Source: Planctomycetota bacterium (GTDB lineage Bacteria; Planctomycetota; Phycisphaerae; SM23-33). Taken from it: 64,000 nucleotides of DNA. Below, in pieces: positions 8,527 to 16,434 of the stretch. The translations under genes and the position numbers were made by a program. The notes under the pieces were generated by a model, which was not told the DNA's origin, ran no database searches, and was given only the letters and a program-made list of their open reading frames with translations. How positions within the stretch are numbered: position 1 is the first letter of the stretch; each line of letters starts with the position of its first letter. The stretch lies in contig JAKJER010000015.1 in NCBI GenBank assembly GCA_022705325.1, positions 1 to 64,000 of the forward strand. Reading direction: 5' to 3'.

Positions 8527-11265
8527 TTACGGCGTCCTGCTTTCTCTTTCGAACTTCCGCTGGCGGACTCGGAGGATCAACTCGTTGACTTCCTGGATCT
8601 CGGCCTCGCTCTGGGCCTTGCCCTTGGCGTTGTTCAGGTGCCCGGTGGCCACGTCCAGCTCGTTCATTTCCAACGCCCGCTTGCCCAGCCACATGTACTC
8701 CAGGAAGAAGGAGCGATTCTTCAACTGGTTCAACTCGGTCTGCCTGCCCGCGTCGCCGCCGAATCGCTGCTGGAGCTTGTCCAGGGAGCTGCGAGCCTTG
8801 CTGTAGAGCCCCTGCGAGATCAGGTCCCGCACGGCCGTCACGCCGCCCTCGTAGTCCTGCCTGTCGCGGATCTTTGCCACCCGCGGCTCGACCACGCCCG
8901 CCTTGGCGGCGAACTTCCGCATCACTTCCGCGTAGGCCTTGAGGGCCTCGTCCCATCGCTTGGCGTCGCGAAGGGCGTCGGCGGCCTCCAACTCCAGGTT
9001 AAACTGGCAGTCCTCGATCCGCTGGCTGATCCGCGGGTCGGTGCGGATCTTGGCCCCCTCCTGGTACTTCTCCAGGGACTTGGCCCAGTCCTTGGAGTCG
9101 TAGAGGGTGTCGGCCTCGCGGATGAGGGCCTCGCGGGTCGCCTTGTTTTCCAACGACTCCAGCAGGCTCTTGGCCTTGGGATGCGAGGGATACTTGGCGA
9201 TGAACGGCTTGAGGAGCTTCATGGCCGTCGGCTCGTCGCCCTGGTTCAGGGCGTCGAGGATCTGCAAGTAGGCCAGTTCCGTTTCCAACTCGACGATGCG
9301 GGCCTCGAACTCCTTGTTGCCCGGGCGCATGGCGAGCGCTTCCTTGAGGGCGGCGATCTCGTCGGTCTTCTTGCCCGCCTGGCGGGCGTTGCCGATCTTG
9401 ACCAGGATGGCTTCGTAGCCCACCAGGGTCTTCATCTTCTCCATGCCCTGTTCGAGGGCGGCGCGGATCTGGGCCACCTCCTGCGGATCCATTACCCGCA
9501 CCTCGTCGCTGCCCAGCAGCGCCGCGGCGTCGCGGAAGCCCACCTCGGCGTTGGTGTAGTCCTTGTCCGCCAGGGCCTTCAGGGCCCGCTGCGAGGCCTC
9601 ACGCAGCCGCGTGCTCACCTCGATCCGCTGGATCTGAGTTCGCGTCTCAGCCAGCATCTGCACCTGGTCGGCCGTCAGCGTCATCAGCCTGGCCACGTCT
9701 TCCAGCTTTTCGCGGGCGGCTGTGAGCTGGCCGTCCTGGATCATCTCCTTGACCTTGGCGAATTCCGTGGAGAACCGCCAGGCGTCGTTGATGGTCACCG
9801 CCAGCGGGTCGGCCTCTTTCTCGCGGATCTGCTTGGCCATCTCGGCCAGGCTCGGGTCCCGCATGTATTCCTTGAGCAGCTTGTCCAACTCCTGCTTTTC
9901 CTGGAGGGCCTCCTGCCACTTCTGGCCCTTGATGTAGAGGTGGACCTGGCAGAGGTGGACCAGGGGCTGGGCCTTTTTGGCCTCGATCTTGTCGGAGAAC
10001 CGGCGGACCAGGTTCTCGCAGCGGGTCTTGGCCTCGGCGAACTCGCCTTTGCGGTATCTCGCCTGGGCGTCGCGCCAGGCGGCCTGGGCGTTCTTCTGGA
10101 TGTCGCCTTCCTCGATGAAGCGGAGGATCATCATGGTGGTCATGGCCGCCACGGCGATAGTGACAATCGAGCCGAGGAGGACGTACTTGGCCCGCTTGCT
10201 GAGGCGTTTCTTGGGGATGGGGGCGGTGGGGTTGTCCTCGGGCGCGACGTCGAGTTCGTCGCCCTCGTCGCCCTCGGTGAGGACGGGCTTTTCGGCGACG
10301 GCGGCAGCGCCCCGGACGCTCCGGACGGGCCCGCCGACCAACCCCGCACCGGCAGCGGCCGCCGCCTTGCCCTTGGGCGAGAAGGCCTGCTTGATGGCGC
10401 GACCCAGGGCCTCCATGTTGGCGAACCGCTGGTCGGGGTTCTTGGCCATCATCTTGGCGACAATGTTGCCCAGGGAGGCTGGGACGGACCGGTTGACCTC
10501 ATGGGCGAGCGGGGCGGTCACCTGTTCGCTCCCGTGCCACTTCATCCACCGCAGCGATTCGCTGTGGTGATCGCGGACGACGTCGGCGAAGATCTCGTTG
10601 AACTTGGCCCGCCCCACCAGCATTTCATAGGCGATGAAGCCCAGGCTGTACATGTCGGCCCGTCCGTCCATGACCGACCCGCTGAACAGCTCGGGGGCCA
10701 TGTACTTCGTGGTCCCCAGCAGCATGGAGGTCTGCCCGCTGGCGGAGGCGGCCACCCCGAAATCGGTGATCTTGGCCCGCAGGCCTTCGGCGATGATGAT
10801 GTTGCTGGGCTTGATGTCGCGATGGATGATCCCCGCCTGGTGCACCACGTGCAGGGCGGCGGCCAGCCGCCAGAGCACCTGGAGCGCCGCCTTGGGCTCG
10901 ATGGGCCCGGGGTTGTCCTTCAGGACCGTCTCCAGGGTGTGCCCCGAGACGTACTCCATGACGATGAACAGTCCGAACTCGTTCTCGATCAACTCGTAGA
11001 TGGTGACGATGGCGGGCTGCTCGCTGCCCAGGCGGGCGAGGATCTGGGCTTCCTTGCGGAAGCGTTCCATGAAGCGCGGGTCCTCGGCCAGGTGGGCGGA
11101 GATCTGCTTGACGGCCACGAAGCGGTCCAGCAGGGGATCGTAACACTTGTACACGATCGCCTGCCCGCCGATGCCCAGCCGCTCGCGGACCTCGTACTTG
11201 CCGATCTTCGAGCCGACCTGGAAGCCCACGCCGGAACCGGCCTGTTTCACATCGTCAATCGCCAT
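8527..11265 (-). CDS. Transmembrane Ser/Thr protein kinase with C-terminal helical repeats
   Basis: A 912-residue Hanks-type kinase. The glycine-rich loop is GIGGQAIV at 31-38, the catalytic Lys is K53 (AVK), and E72 is the helix-C Glu. The catalytic loop HRDIKPSN is at 148-155, DFG at 168-170 and the APE-equivalent at 190-192, so all key residues are present. A juxtamembrane linker rich in Ala/Gly and acids (300-350) leads to one membrane helix at about 361-382. The outside part (about 385-912) is almost entirely helical, Lys/Glu-rich and TPR-like (KYQEGAKIRTDPRI, YAEVMRKFAAKAG). The gene is embedded among Tad pilus genes, and two FHA proteins occur in the same operon, so a phospho-signalling role in pilus control is a reasonable inference. 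Confidence 0.93.
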   Translation of the reverse strand: MAIDDVKQAGSGVGFQVGSKIGKYEVRERLGIGGQAIVYKCYDPLLDRFVAVKQISAHLAEDPRFMERFRKEAQILARLGSEQPAIVTIYELIENEFGLFIVMEYVSGHTLETVLKDNPGPIEPKAALQVLWRLAAALHVVHQAGIIHRDIKPSNIIIAEGLRAKITDFGVAASASGQTSMLLGTTKYMAPELFSGSVMDGRADMYSLGFIAYEMLVGRAKFNEIFADVVRDHHSESLRWMKWHGSEQVTAPLAHEVNRSVPASLGNIVAKMMAKNPDQRFANMEALGRAIKQAFSPKGKAAAAAGAGLVGGPVRSVRGAAAVAEKPVLTEGDEGDELDVAPEDNPTAPIPKKRLSKRAKYVLLGSIVTIAVAAMTTMMILRFIEEGDIQKNAQAAWRDAQARYRKGEFAEAKTRCENLVRRFSDKIEAKKAQPLVHLCQVHLYIKGQKWQEALQEKQELDKLLKEYMRDPSLAEMAKQIREKEADPLAVTINDAWRFSTEFAKVKEMIQDGQLTAAREKLEDVARLMTLTADQVQMLAETRTQIQRIEVSTRLREASQRALKALADKDYTNAEVGFRDAAALLGSDEVRVMDPQEVAQIRAALEQGMEKMKTLVGYEAILVKIGNARQAGKKTDEIAALKEALAMRPGNKEFEARIVELETELAYLQILDALNQGDEPTAMKLLKPFIAKYPSHPKAKSLLESLENKATREALIREADTLYDSKDWAKSLEKYQEGAKIRTDPRISQRIEDCQFNLELEAADALRDAKRWDEALKAYAEVMRKFAAKAGVVEPRVAKIRDRQDYEGGVTAVRDLISQGLYSKARSSLDKLQQRFGGDAGRQTELNQLKNRSFFLEYMWLGKRALEMNELDVATGHLNNAKGKAQSEAEIQEVNELILRVRQRKFERESRTP

Positions 11266-11327
11266 GCACCCATCCTGTCTTGCCTGTGCCCGCCTCCGGC
11301 GGACAGCCCTGAACCACCCCCGCCCGG

Positions 11328-12278
11328 TCAGTTCGATCGGGGGAAAATCTCTTTCTCCACGTACGTCTGCTCCCCTTCATTGGTCAGCCGGCAGCGGGCG
11401 TACATCACCAGCGCCCACTCGTCCTGTCCGAAGGGCAAGTGAATGTTGTCCGCGTCGCCCAGGGCCGCGAAGAGCTTGTTGGCGTACGGGATGGCCATGT
11501 AGAACTCGTGGCGCACCCGAACCTCGATGTCCTCGCGGGCGGCGTACTTCTGCCCGTCGGCCGGCGGCTCGAGTTCCACGCTCGTGTGCGACAACGCGTA
11601 CGAGAGCTTGCGCCCCAGCAGGGCCGTCGCCCAGTACGGCGCGGTGCCCCCGTAGCGCGTGAAGTAGCTCTCCAGCCCCACCCGCAGCACCGGCGCTTCC
11701 AGGGCCTCCGGCACGTCGGTGCTCGAACACGACATCGGCAGGACCGCCCACACCGCGGCCATGTAGATCCGCCGCATCTTCTCCGACGACTGGGGCGTCG
11801 AGCCGTTGAGGACGTTCTCGGCCTCGACGGGATTGTCGAACGGCCCCAGCCGTATGGGCACGTTCACGATGGCGCTGCGGGCGGCGCAGTACGAGGCGTA
11901 GTGGACGCAGATGTTGCCCACCATCAACAGGGCGGACTGGGCCATGATCAGCACCAGCCCCAGGGCGACCGGCAGGGCCAAGGCGAACTCGAGCATGACC
12001 GTGCCCTCCTGGGGCCCGGGCCGTCGGCGACTCGCCCGCCCGGCCTGCCACAGGACGGCCAGCACGATCGTCAGCAGGGCCGTCGATCCCACCAGCACCA
12101 GCCCCGCCGTCAGGAACAACTTCCCCGTCAGACAGTCGGCCAGCCAGAGCGGGCGAATCCAGTGGCGCCCGGTGGCGTGGACCAAGCCCAGGGCCCCCGC
12201 GCAGGCCAACAGGACCGCCAGCACCGCGGCGGGAGGCGTCAACCTCCGCGTGTTTGGCTTCGTCTGCTCTGACGCCAT
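11328..12278 (-). CDS. TadE-like pseudopilin with extra N-terminal membrane helices
   Basis: I start this gene at the ATG at 12278 (316 residues), 2 bases after the cpaA stop; the longer open frame upstream is only the shadow of cpaA. Two hydrophobic segments (about residues 17-34 and 53-75) precede a canonical TadE stretch, GTVMLEFALALPVALGLVLIMAQ, at about 90-115, with the conserved Glu in MLEF. The rest is an exported domain. TadE pseudopilins normally begin with the pilin-like segment, so the extra N-terminal hairpin is unusual: here the peptidase site would be internal, and processing would release a two-helix fragment. The neighbours are cpaA upstream and the kinase downstream. Confidence 0.7.
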   Translation of the reverse strand: MASEQTKPNTRRLTPPAAVLAVLLACAGALGLVHATGRHWIRPLWLADCLTGKLFLTAGLVLVGSTALLTIVLAVLWQAGRASRRRPGPQEGTVMLEFALALPVALGLVLIMAQSALLMVGNICVHYASYCAARSAIVNVPIRLGPFDNPVEAENVLNGSTPQSSEKMRRIYMAAVWAVLPMSCSSTDVPEALEAPVLRVGLESYFTRYGGTAPYWATALLGRKLSYALSHTSVELEPPADGQKYAAREDIEVRVRHEFYMAIPYANKLFAALGDADNIHLPFGQDEWALVMYARCRLTNEGEQTYVEKEIFPRSN

Positions 12279-12280
12279 GG

Positions 12281-12859
12281 TCAACTCCACAGCCGCGAGG
12301 TCACCGGCCCGCCCAGCAGCGTGTCGGTCAACTGCAGCGCCGACCCGATGCACAGGGCCAGTCCGAAGGGGATCTTCGGGCTGTCCGGTGTGGCCGGGTC
12401 GACCGGCTTGGCCCGCAGCATCGCCAGATACAAGAACCGCCAGATCCGTCCCAGCGTCCGCCAGAGGATCCGCCGGGTCACCATCACGAACAGGGCCATG
12501 ACGGCGGCCACTCCGAACCCGTAGAACATGGCCGCCAGCGTAAACCGCCAGCCCGTCAGGGCCCCGACGGCGGCCATCATCTTCGCGTCGCCGCCGCCGA
12601 TCCCCCCCGCCCGCCAGGCCAGATACAGCGGAATGAACCCGATGGCCAGGCCTCCGCCGGCCAGGCGCAATCCGCCGAGCCCTTCCCCGCCCGCCAGGCC
12701 GACCACCGTGTGCCCCACCAGGCCCGCCGCCACGCATGGCAACGTGATCCAGTTGGGTATCTTCCCCGTCCGCACGTCGGTGTACGACGCCGCCAGCAGC
12801 GCAATGGCCAATACGCCGTACGCCCACAGGTCGGCCGTGAGCGGCACTAACTCAGGCAT
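12281..12859 (-). CDS. cpaA: Prepilin peptidase CpaA/TadV (A24 family)
   Basis: A 192-residue membrane aspartyl peptidase that cleaves the leader of Flp-type prepilins. The two catalytic aspartates are visible: D28 in SYTDVRTGKIPNW and D91 in the GxGD motif GIGGGDAK. At least five hydrophobic segments surround them, and the protein lacks the N-terminal cysteine-rich methylase domain of PilD, as expected for the short CpaA/TadV type. It lies between the Flp pilin gene and a TadE-like substrate gene. The short size and order fit a complete enzyme. Confidence 0.9.
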   Translation of the reverse strand: MPELVPLTADLWAYGVLAIALLAASYTDVRTGKIPNWITLPCVAAGLVGHTVVGLAGGEGLGGLRLAGGGLAIGFIPLYLAWRAGGIGGGDAKMMAAVGALTGWRFTLAAMFYGFGVAAVMALFVMVTRRILWRTLGRIWRFLYLAMLRAKPVDPATPDSPKIPFGLALCIGSALQLTDTLLGGPVTSRLWS

Positions 12860-12884
12860 GGAGGGTTCTCAAGCCGGGGGCCGA

Positions 12885-13109
12885 TCACCACACGCTCGGA
12901 TTGTCGGTCACGCGGTCGCTCTGCCCGCGAAGCTGATCGTACTTCTGCTTGGTCCAGGAGGAGATGTCCTTCCAGAACCAGATGATCACGGCGATCAGCG
13001 GCAGGGCGATGGCAGCCACGATCAGGATATACTCGATCATGTCCGCGCCCTGCTCGTCGCGATACAGAGCCTTCAGTTCCCGCTTGACACTCTTGAGCAA
13101 ACCGTTCAT
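12885..13109 (-). CDS. flp: Flp-type major pilin
   Basis: I use the ATG at 13109 (74 residues), because AAAGG lies 8 bases upstream and the longer frame adds only basic, non-pilin sequence. The peptide has a short charged leader ending in DEQG, then ADMIEYILIVAAIALPLIAVI. This gives the Flp cleavage rule G/XXXXEY: cleavage after Gly with Glu at +5 and Tyr at +6 of the mature peptide. The mature pilin would be about 50 residues with a hydrophilic C-terminal tail containing KQKYDQLRGQSDR. CpaA is encoded immediately downstream, and the second pilin-like peptide and a CpaF ATPase lie upstream. Confidence 0.88.
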   Translation of the reverse strand: MNGLLKSVKRELKALYRDEQGADMIEYILIVAAIALPLIAVIIWFWKDISSWTKQKYDQLRGQSDRVTDNPSVW

Positions 13110-13211
13110 CGCAACACCTTTCGAGCCGGGTTCGGTCCTCCGCCTTCCGCGCCGGCTCACGCGGAAAGGAGCGAGCTTACCAACCGGCCCCGCCACAGGG
13201 CCGGACTGACA

Positions 13212-13406
13212 TCACGGAAACGGCATGGTCTCGAGGAACTGGACCATGCGGTAGTGTTCCTGCAGGATGCCCAGCACCAGACGGAAGATCCCGTACAGGG
13301 GCAGGGCCACGAACAGCAGCAGCAGCACCCACTCCACGGTGATCTGGCCTCGCTCGTCGTTCCACAGCGAGCGGCCAGGCCGGCTCTTGTCTTCGCCAGC
13401 ACTCAT
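13212..13406 (-). CDS. Second small pilin-like protein (minor Flp/TadE-type)
   Basis: A 64-residue peptide starting at the ATG at 13406, which overlaps the stop of the upstream CpaF gene as ATGA. The N-terminal 24 residues are hydrophilic and end in NDERG. A hydrophobic helix QITVEWVLLLLFVALPLYGI follows, so cleavage after Gly would leave Glu at +5, as in Flp, but Trp instead of Tyr at +6. A short hydrophilic tail follows. It is therefore best described as a minor pilin or pseudopilin of the same secretion system. The longer in-frame extension upstream is antisense-like to the CpaF 3' end and is not used. Confidence 0.72.
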   Translation of the reverse strand: MSAGEDKSRPGRSLWNDERGQITVEWVLLLLFVALPLYGIFRLVLGILQEHYRMVQFLETMPFP

Positions 13407-14527
13407 GCCTGGGCCTCCTGAAAGATGGATTGGGTCAGCTTCCAGTGCGGCTGGAGCAGGCGGACCTTGGGCTCCTGGCGGAAGACAGACTGCTTGCCGG
13501 CCCATGCCAGGCTCCCCCGGCCCGTCGCTCGCCCCTCGGGCGTGTCGTCCAACTTGTAGACGAAGATATCCTGTACCTGGTAGTGTCCTTCGCGGTCCAG
13601 TGGGAGGACCTCAGCAATCTGGGTCAATCCGCGCCGCCCGTCGTTGAACCGCGAGACCAGGACGATCACGTCAATGGCCGAGGCGATCTGGGCCCGCAGG
13701 GCGTACAGGGGCAGTTCCACCTTGTTCATCATGGCCAGCGTTTCGAGACGGTTGAGGGCGTCCATCGCCACGCTGGCGTGCAAGGTGGACATGCTGCCCG
13801 CGTGACCGGAGGTCATGGCCTGGATCATGTCCAGGGCCTCGCCCCCCCGAACCTCGCCGATAATGATCCGGTCGGGACGAAGACGCAACGACGACTTGAA
13901 CAGGTCGCTGATGGTAATGTGCCCGCGACCCCACCGGTCGGGCGGACGCCCTTCCAGCGAGACCACGTGGTCCTGCTTGAGTTCCAGTTCGGCCGAGTCC
14001 TCGATCGTCACGATGCGCTGGTGGGCGGGGATGAATTCGCTGAGCACGTTCAACAGCGAAGTCTTGCCGCTGGACGTGCCGCCGGCTACCAGGATGTTCT
14101 TCTCCGCCAGGACGCAAAGCTTGAGATACTCCATCGCCTGCGGGGTCCAGGCCCCGATCTTGAGCAGTTCCTGCGCGTCGAAAAGGACCTTGGCGAACTT
14201 GCGGATGGTCATGCACGTCCCGGCCCGGCTGAGCGGCGAGAGCACCACGTGCACGCGGCTGCCGTCCGGAAGGCGGGAGTCGATAAGCGGCACGTCGGTA
14301 GTCATCCGCTTGCCCGTGTACTGCAAGACGTTGTTCACCGCTGACAGCAGCGCTTCGTTGCTTTCGAATGATGCATCGGTGCGGATCAGCCGCCCCTGGC
14401 GCTCGACGTAGATCTCGTCGGGGCGGTTGATCATGATTTCGCTGACGGTGGGATCCTCCAGGAACGGCATGACCGGGGCGAGGAAGTGCTTGACCGTCAC
14501 TTCGAAGATGTTCAGCGGGTCCGCCAT
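13403..14527 (-). CDS. CpaF/TadA-type pilus assembly ATPase, first gene of the Tad operon
   Basis: A 374-residue secretion ATPase without an FHA domain. Walker A is GGTSSGKT at 149-156, followed by the IEDSAELEL box at about 175, Walker B IIIGEVRGGEALDM from 221, and the His box MSTLHAS near 246-252. The N-terminal all-beta/alpha domain (PTVSEIMINRPDEIYVE) is complete. It is the first gene after a good promoter at 14640-14668, with an untranslated leader of about 100 bases, and it precedes both pilin genes. The window thus encodes two full ATPases, which may serve assembly and retraction or two different pilin classes; that is inference. Confidence 0.92.
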   Translation of the reverse strand: MADPLNIFEVTVKHFLAPVMPFLEDPTVSEIMINRPDEIYVERQGRLIRTDASFESNEALLSAVNNVLQYTGKRMTTDVPLIDSRLPDGSRVHVVLSPLSRAGTCMTIRKFAKVLFDAQELLKIGAWTPQAMEYLKLCVLAEKNILVAGGTSSGKTSLLNVLSEFIPAHQRIVTIEDSAELELKQDHVVSLEGRPPDRWGRGHITISDLFKSSLRLRPDRIIIGEVRGGEALDMIQAMTSGHAGSMSTLHASVAMDALNRLETLAMMNKVELPLYALRAQIASAIDVIVLVSRFNDGRRGLTQIAEVLPLDREGHYQVQDIFVYKLDDTPEGRATGRGSLAWAGKQSVFRQEPKVRLLQPHWKLTQSIFQEAQA

Positions 14528-14852
14528 ACCGTTCTTTCAACAAAAACCGCGCACACCCTAAGCCGTCCCCTCACCAGGAAACGCACGGCCGGGAGTTTTC
14601 ATGCCTCGTCGAATCCGGTTTGCCGCAATAACTTCCTGTAGTATAAATCGTTTATAGAGTCTCGCCAACATTAATTCTGTTGTAGCGCAGGTTGTACGCC
14701 AAATCCGCCCGGGAACATCCACCAAATAATGAAACCCCAATATGTTGTGGTCTCGGCCCCGGCCGGCGGGCAGGGTGGGGCAACTATTCGCTTGCCAAGC
14801 GGACGGACAGATCCTAGAATCCATGTCCGATTGGCCCAACTGGGCCGAGGCC
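14528..14852. other. Intergenic region between the Tad operon and tRNA-Ser
   Basis: A 325-base gap. It is noticeably more AT-rich than the genes around it between about 14630 and 14740. It holds the promoter of the Tad operon on the minus strand. I see no credible coding sequence; the open frame on the minus strand that spans it reads through the tRNA and its repeats. Confidence 0.7.
14640..14668 (-). promoter_or_regulatory. Sigma70-type promoter of the Tad operon
   Basis: On the minus strand the sequence reads TTGGCG, 17 bases, TATACT: five of six -10 bases match the consensus and the spacing is ideal. Transcription would begin near 14633, giving a leader of about 105 bases before the CpaF start at 14527. 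No other gene is available for it to drive. Confidence 0.65.
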
Positions 14853-14937
14853 GGAGAGGTGCCAGAGCGGCTGAATGGGCGGCATTGGAAATGCCGTGTA
14901 CCTTCGGGTACCGCGGGTTCGAATCCCGCCCTCTCCG
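14853..14937 (+). tRNA. tRNA-Ser (anticodon GGA)
   Basis: The acceptor stem GGAGAGG pairs with CCTCTCC and the discriminator base is G. The anticodon stem is CGGCA/TGCCG around the loop TTGGAAA, giving anticodon GGA, which reads UCC and UCU. A long variable arm (GTACC TTCG GGTAC) marks it as class II. The T arm is GCGGG TTCGAAT CCCGC. CCA is not encoded. The 3' part of this gene is duplicated in the repeats that follow. Confidence 0.95.
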
Positions 14938-15063
14938 TTACTCTCTTCCCCCTTCGACAATTCCCTTGCACCATTCCTGGGCGATCCGCTGACGCCCAGG
15001 CGGGAGTCGAACCCGCGGTGCGAGTGAAGCGAGCCCGCGGCGACACCGAAGGGGCCGCGAAGC
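14921..15063. repeat. 143-bp tandem repeat, unit 1 (contains tRNA-Ser 3' end)
   Basis: Unit 1 starts inside the T arm of tRNA-Ser (GAATCCCGCC) and runs through a CTCTCCGTTACTCTC segment and CTTCGACAATTCCCTTGC. It then carries an inverted T-arm-like motif (CGGGAGTCGAACCCGCG, at 15001-15017) and ends with GGGGCCGCGAAGC. Unit 2 follows directly with only a few mismatches. The presence of a tRNA 3' end in each unit is what an integration site or slippage at a tRNA tail would leave. Confidence 0.85.
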
Positions 15064-15206
15064 GAATCCCGCCCTCTCCGTTACTCTCTCCCTCCTTCGA
15101 CAATTCCCTTGCGCCATTCCTGGGCGATCCGCTGACGCCCAGGCGGGAGTCGAACCCGCGGTGCGAGTGAAGCGAGCCCGCGGCGACACCGAAGGGGCCG
15201 CAAAGC
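15064..15206. repeat. 143-bp tandem repeat, unit 2
   Basis: This is a near-identical copy of the preceding 143 bases, again beginning with GAATCCCGCCCTCTCCG (T-arm 3' half, acceptor 3' strand, discriminator). It is followed by a truncated third start, GAGTCCCGCC, at 15207-15216. Differences from unit 1 are few single bases (for example GCACC to GCGCC). I see no gene in 15207-15262 beyond the end of the kinase gene. Confidence 0.85.
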
Positions 15207-15262
15207 GAGTCCCGCCTCCGCATCAGAAGCCCACGGGGGCCGGCCGGCAGCTTTGGCGGTTC

Positions 15263-16408
15263 TCACCGCTGCGCTGTGACCCCTCCGCCGGCACGGGCGC
15301 GTTTGACCTCCGCGATCATTTCGCGCTCGCTCACCAGGCTCACGTCGCCGGGGGTCTCCTGGACGAGAATGCCGTGGGCAGCGCCCCATTCGACCGCCGT
15401 CGCGAGGTCCTGCCCTTTCAGCAAGGCCGCCAGCACGCCGGAGGTGAAACTGTCGCCCCCGCCGGTACGGTCGAGGATGGGCACCTGGCGGCGCAGCGCG
15501 GCGACGTGGAACGTGTCTGCCGCGGTGTCATAGAGGACCGCGCCCCAGTCGATGGTGTCGGCGTTGGTCGCCCCGCGCCACTGCGTGCCGATGAGGCTCA
15601 GGTTGGGGAAGTCGCCGGCCACCCGGCGGACCGTCCCCTTGTACGCGTCCAGCCACGCCTCGAAGTCGGCCCCCTTGGCGACTTTCGTCTCGTAGCCCAG
15701 GGCGTCGGCCAAGTCGCTGTCGTTGCCCACCAGCATGCCCAGGTATGGAGCGAATTGCCGGTTGATCTGTCGGGCGCGGTCCCGGTCCGGCTCGACCTTG
15801 GATCGGTAGTTCAGGTCGGCGACCACGAACGTGCCGTGGGCGTTGGCCTGCCGCACCGCCTCCAGGGCGACCTGCGCCGAGGTGGGCGAGATGACCGAGA
15901 AGATCCCTCCGGTGTTGAACACGCGGACGCCCAGTTGCCCGAACAGCCGCTTCCAGTCGATGTCGCCGCTCTTGAGTTCGCGGACGGGCGTGTGGGCGCG
16001 GTAATAGCACGTGTGCGACGGCAGCACCCCCTTGCCGTTATAGGTGAAGTTGATGCCGTTCATCAGTGTGCCCTTCTGATCGGTGGAGAAGGGCCCCTCG
16101 CCGCCGGCCTTGAACCAGATGATGTGATCGGTGCACACGCCGGAGCAGCGAAGCTGGTTGCGGATGTTCTGTCCCACCACGTCATCGACCAGCGCGGTGA
16201 CAACGGCCGACCGCAGGCCGAACGTCCCGGCCAGCCCGCAGGCGACGTTGGTCTCGCCTCCGCCCTGGAACACGCGCATGGTGCCCGCCCGCGAGGCCGG
16301 CACGTCCAGCGGGTCCAGGCGCAGCATCACCTCGCCCAGCGAGACGCCGTCGTACCGGCAGGCGTCGGGGGGCTTGATCTGGTTGCAGCGAACAATGGCA
16401 TCCGACAT
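15263..16408 (-). CDS. PfkB-family sugar kinase, probably 2-keto-3-deoxygluconate kinase-like
   Basis: A 381-residue ribokinase-fold kinase. The N-terminal substrate region is typical (VFQGGGETNVACGLAGTFGLRSAVVTALVDD, residues about 47-76), and the PfkB signature 2 is RTGGGDSFTSG at 314-324 with the catalytic base D319. The arrangement is closest in my judgement to KdgK, which phosphorylates 2-keto-3-deoxygluconate (or a 2-keto-3-deoxy-6-deoxy acid from rhamnose or fucose) before aldol cleavage. It is the last gene of the catabolic operon, 26 bases after the importer binding-protein gene. Family assignment is firm; substrate is inferred from neighbours. Confidence 0.82.
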   Translation of the reverse strand: MSDAIVRCNQIKPPDACRYDGVSLGEVMLRLDPLDVPASRAGTMRVFQGGGETNVACGLAGTFGLRSAVVTALVDDVVGQNIRNQLRCSGVCTDHIIWFKAGGEGPFSTDQKGTLMNGINFTYNGKGVLPSHTCYYRAHTPVRELKSGDIDWKRLFGQLGVRVFNTGGIFSVISPTSAQVALEAVRQANAHGTFVVADLNYRSKVEPDRDRARQINRQFAPYLGMLVGNDSDLADALGYETKVAKGADFEAWLDAYKGTVRRVAGDFPNLSLIGTQWRGATNADTIDWGAVLYDTAADTFHVAALRRQVPILDRTGGGDSFTSGVLAALLKGQDLATAVEWGAAHGILVQETPGDVSLVSEREMIAEVKRARAGGGVTAQR

Positions 16409-16434
16409 GGTCGCTCCTTGGTCTCGTCTTCAGC

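Noticed and set aside
5554..11442. 1962-residue open frame on the plus strand
   Set aside because: It is antisense to the clearly recognisable kinase, TadG- and TadE-like genes and has the His/Arg/Gly/Pro composition of a GC-rich shadow frame.
14558..15223. 221-residue open frame on the minus strand through the tRNA-Ser region
   Set aside because: It translates the complement of the tRNA and of the tandem repeats; the amino acid repeats in it arise from the 143-base DNA repeats and not from a real protein.
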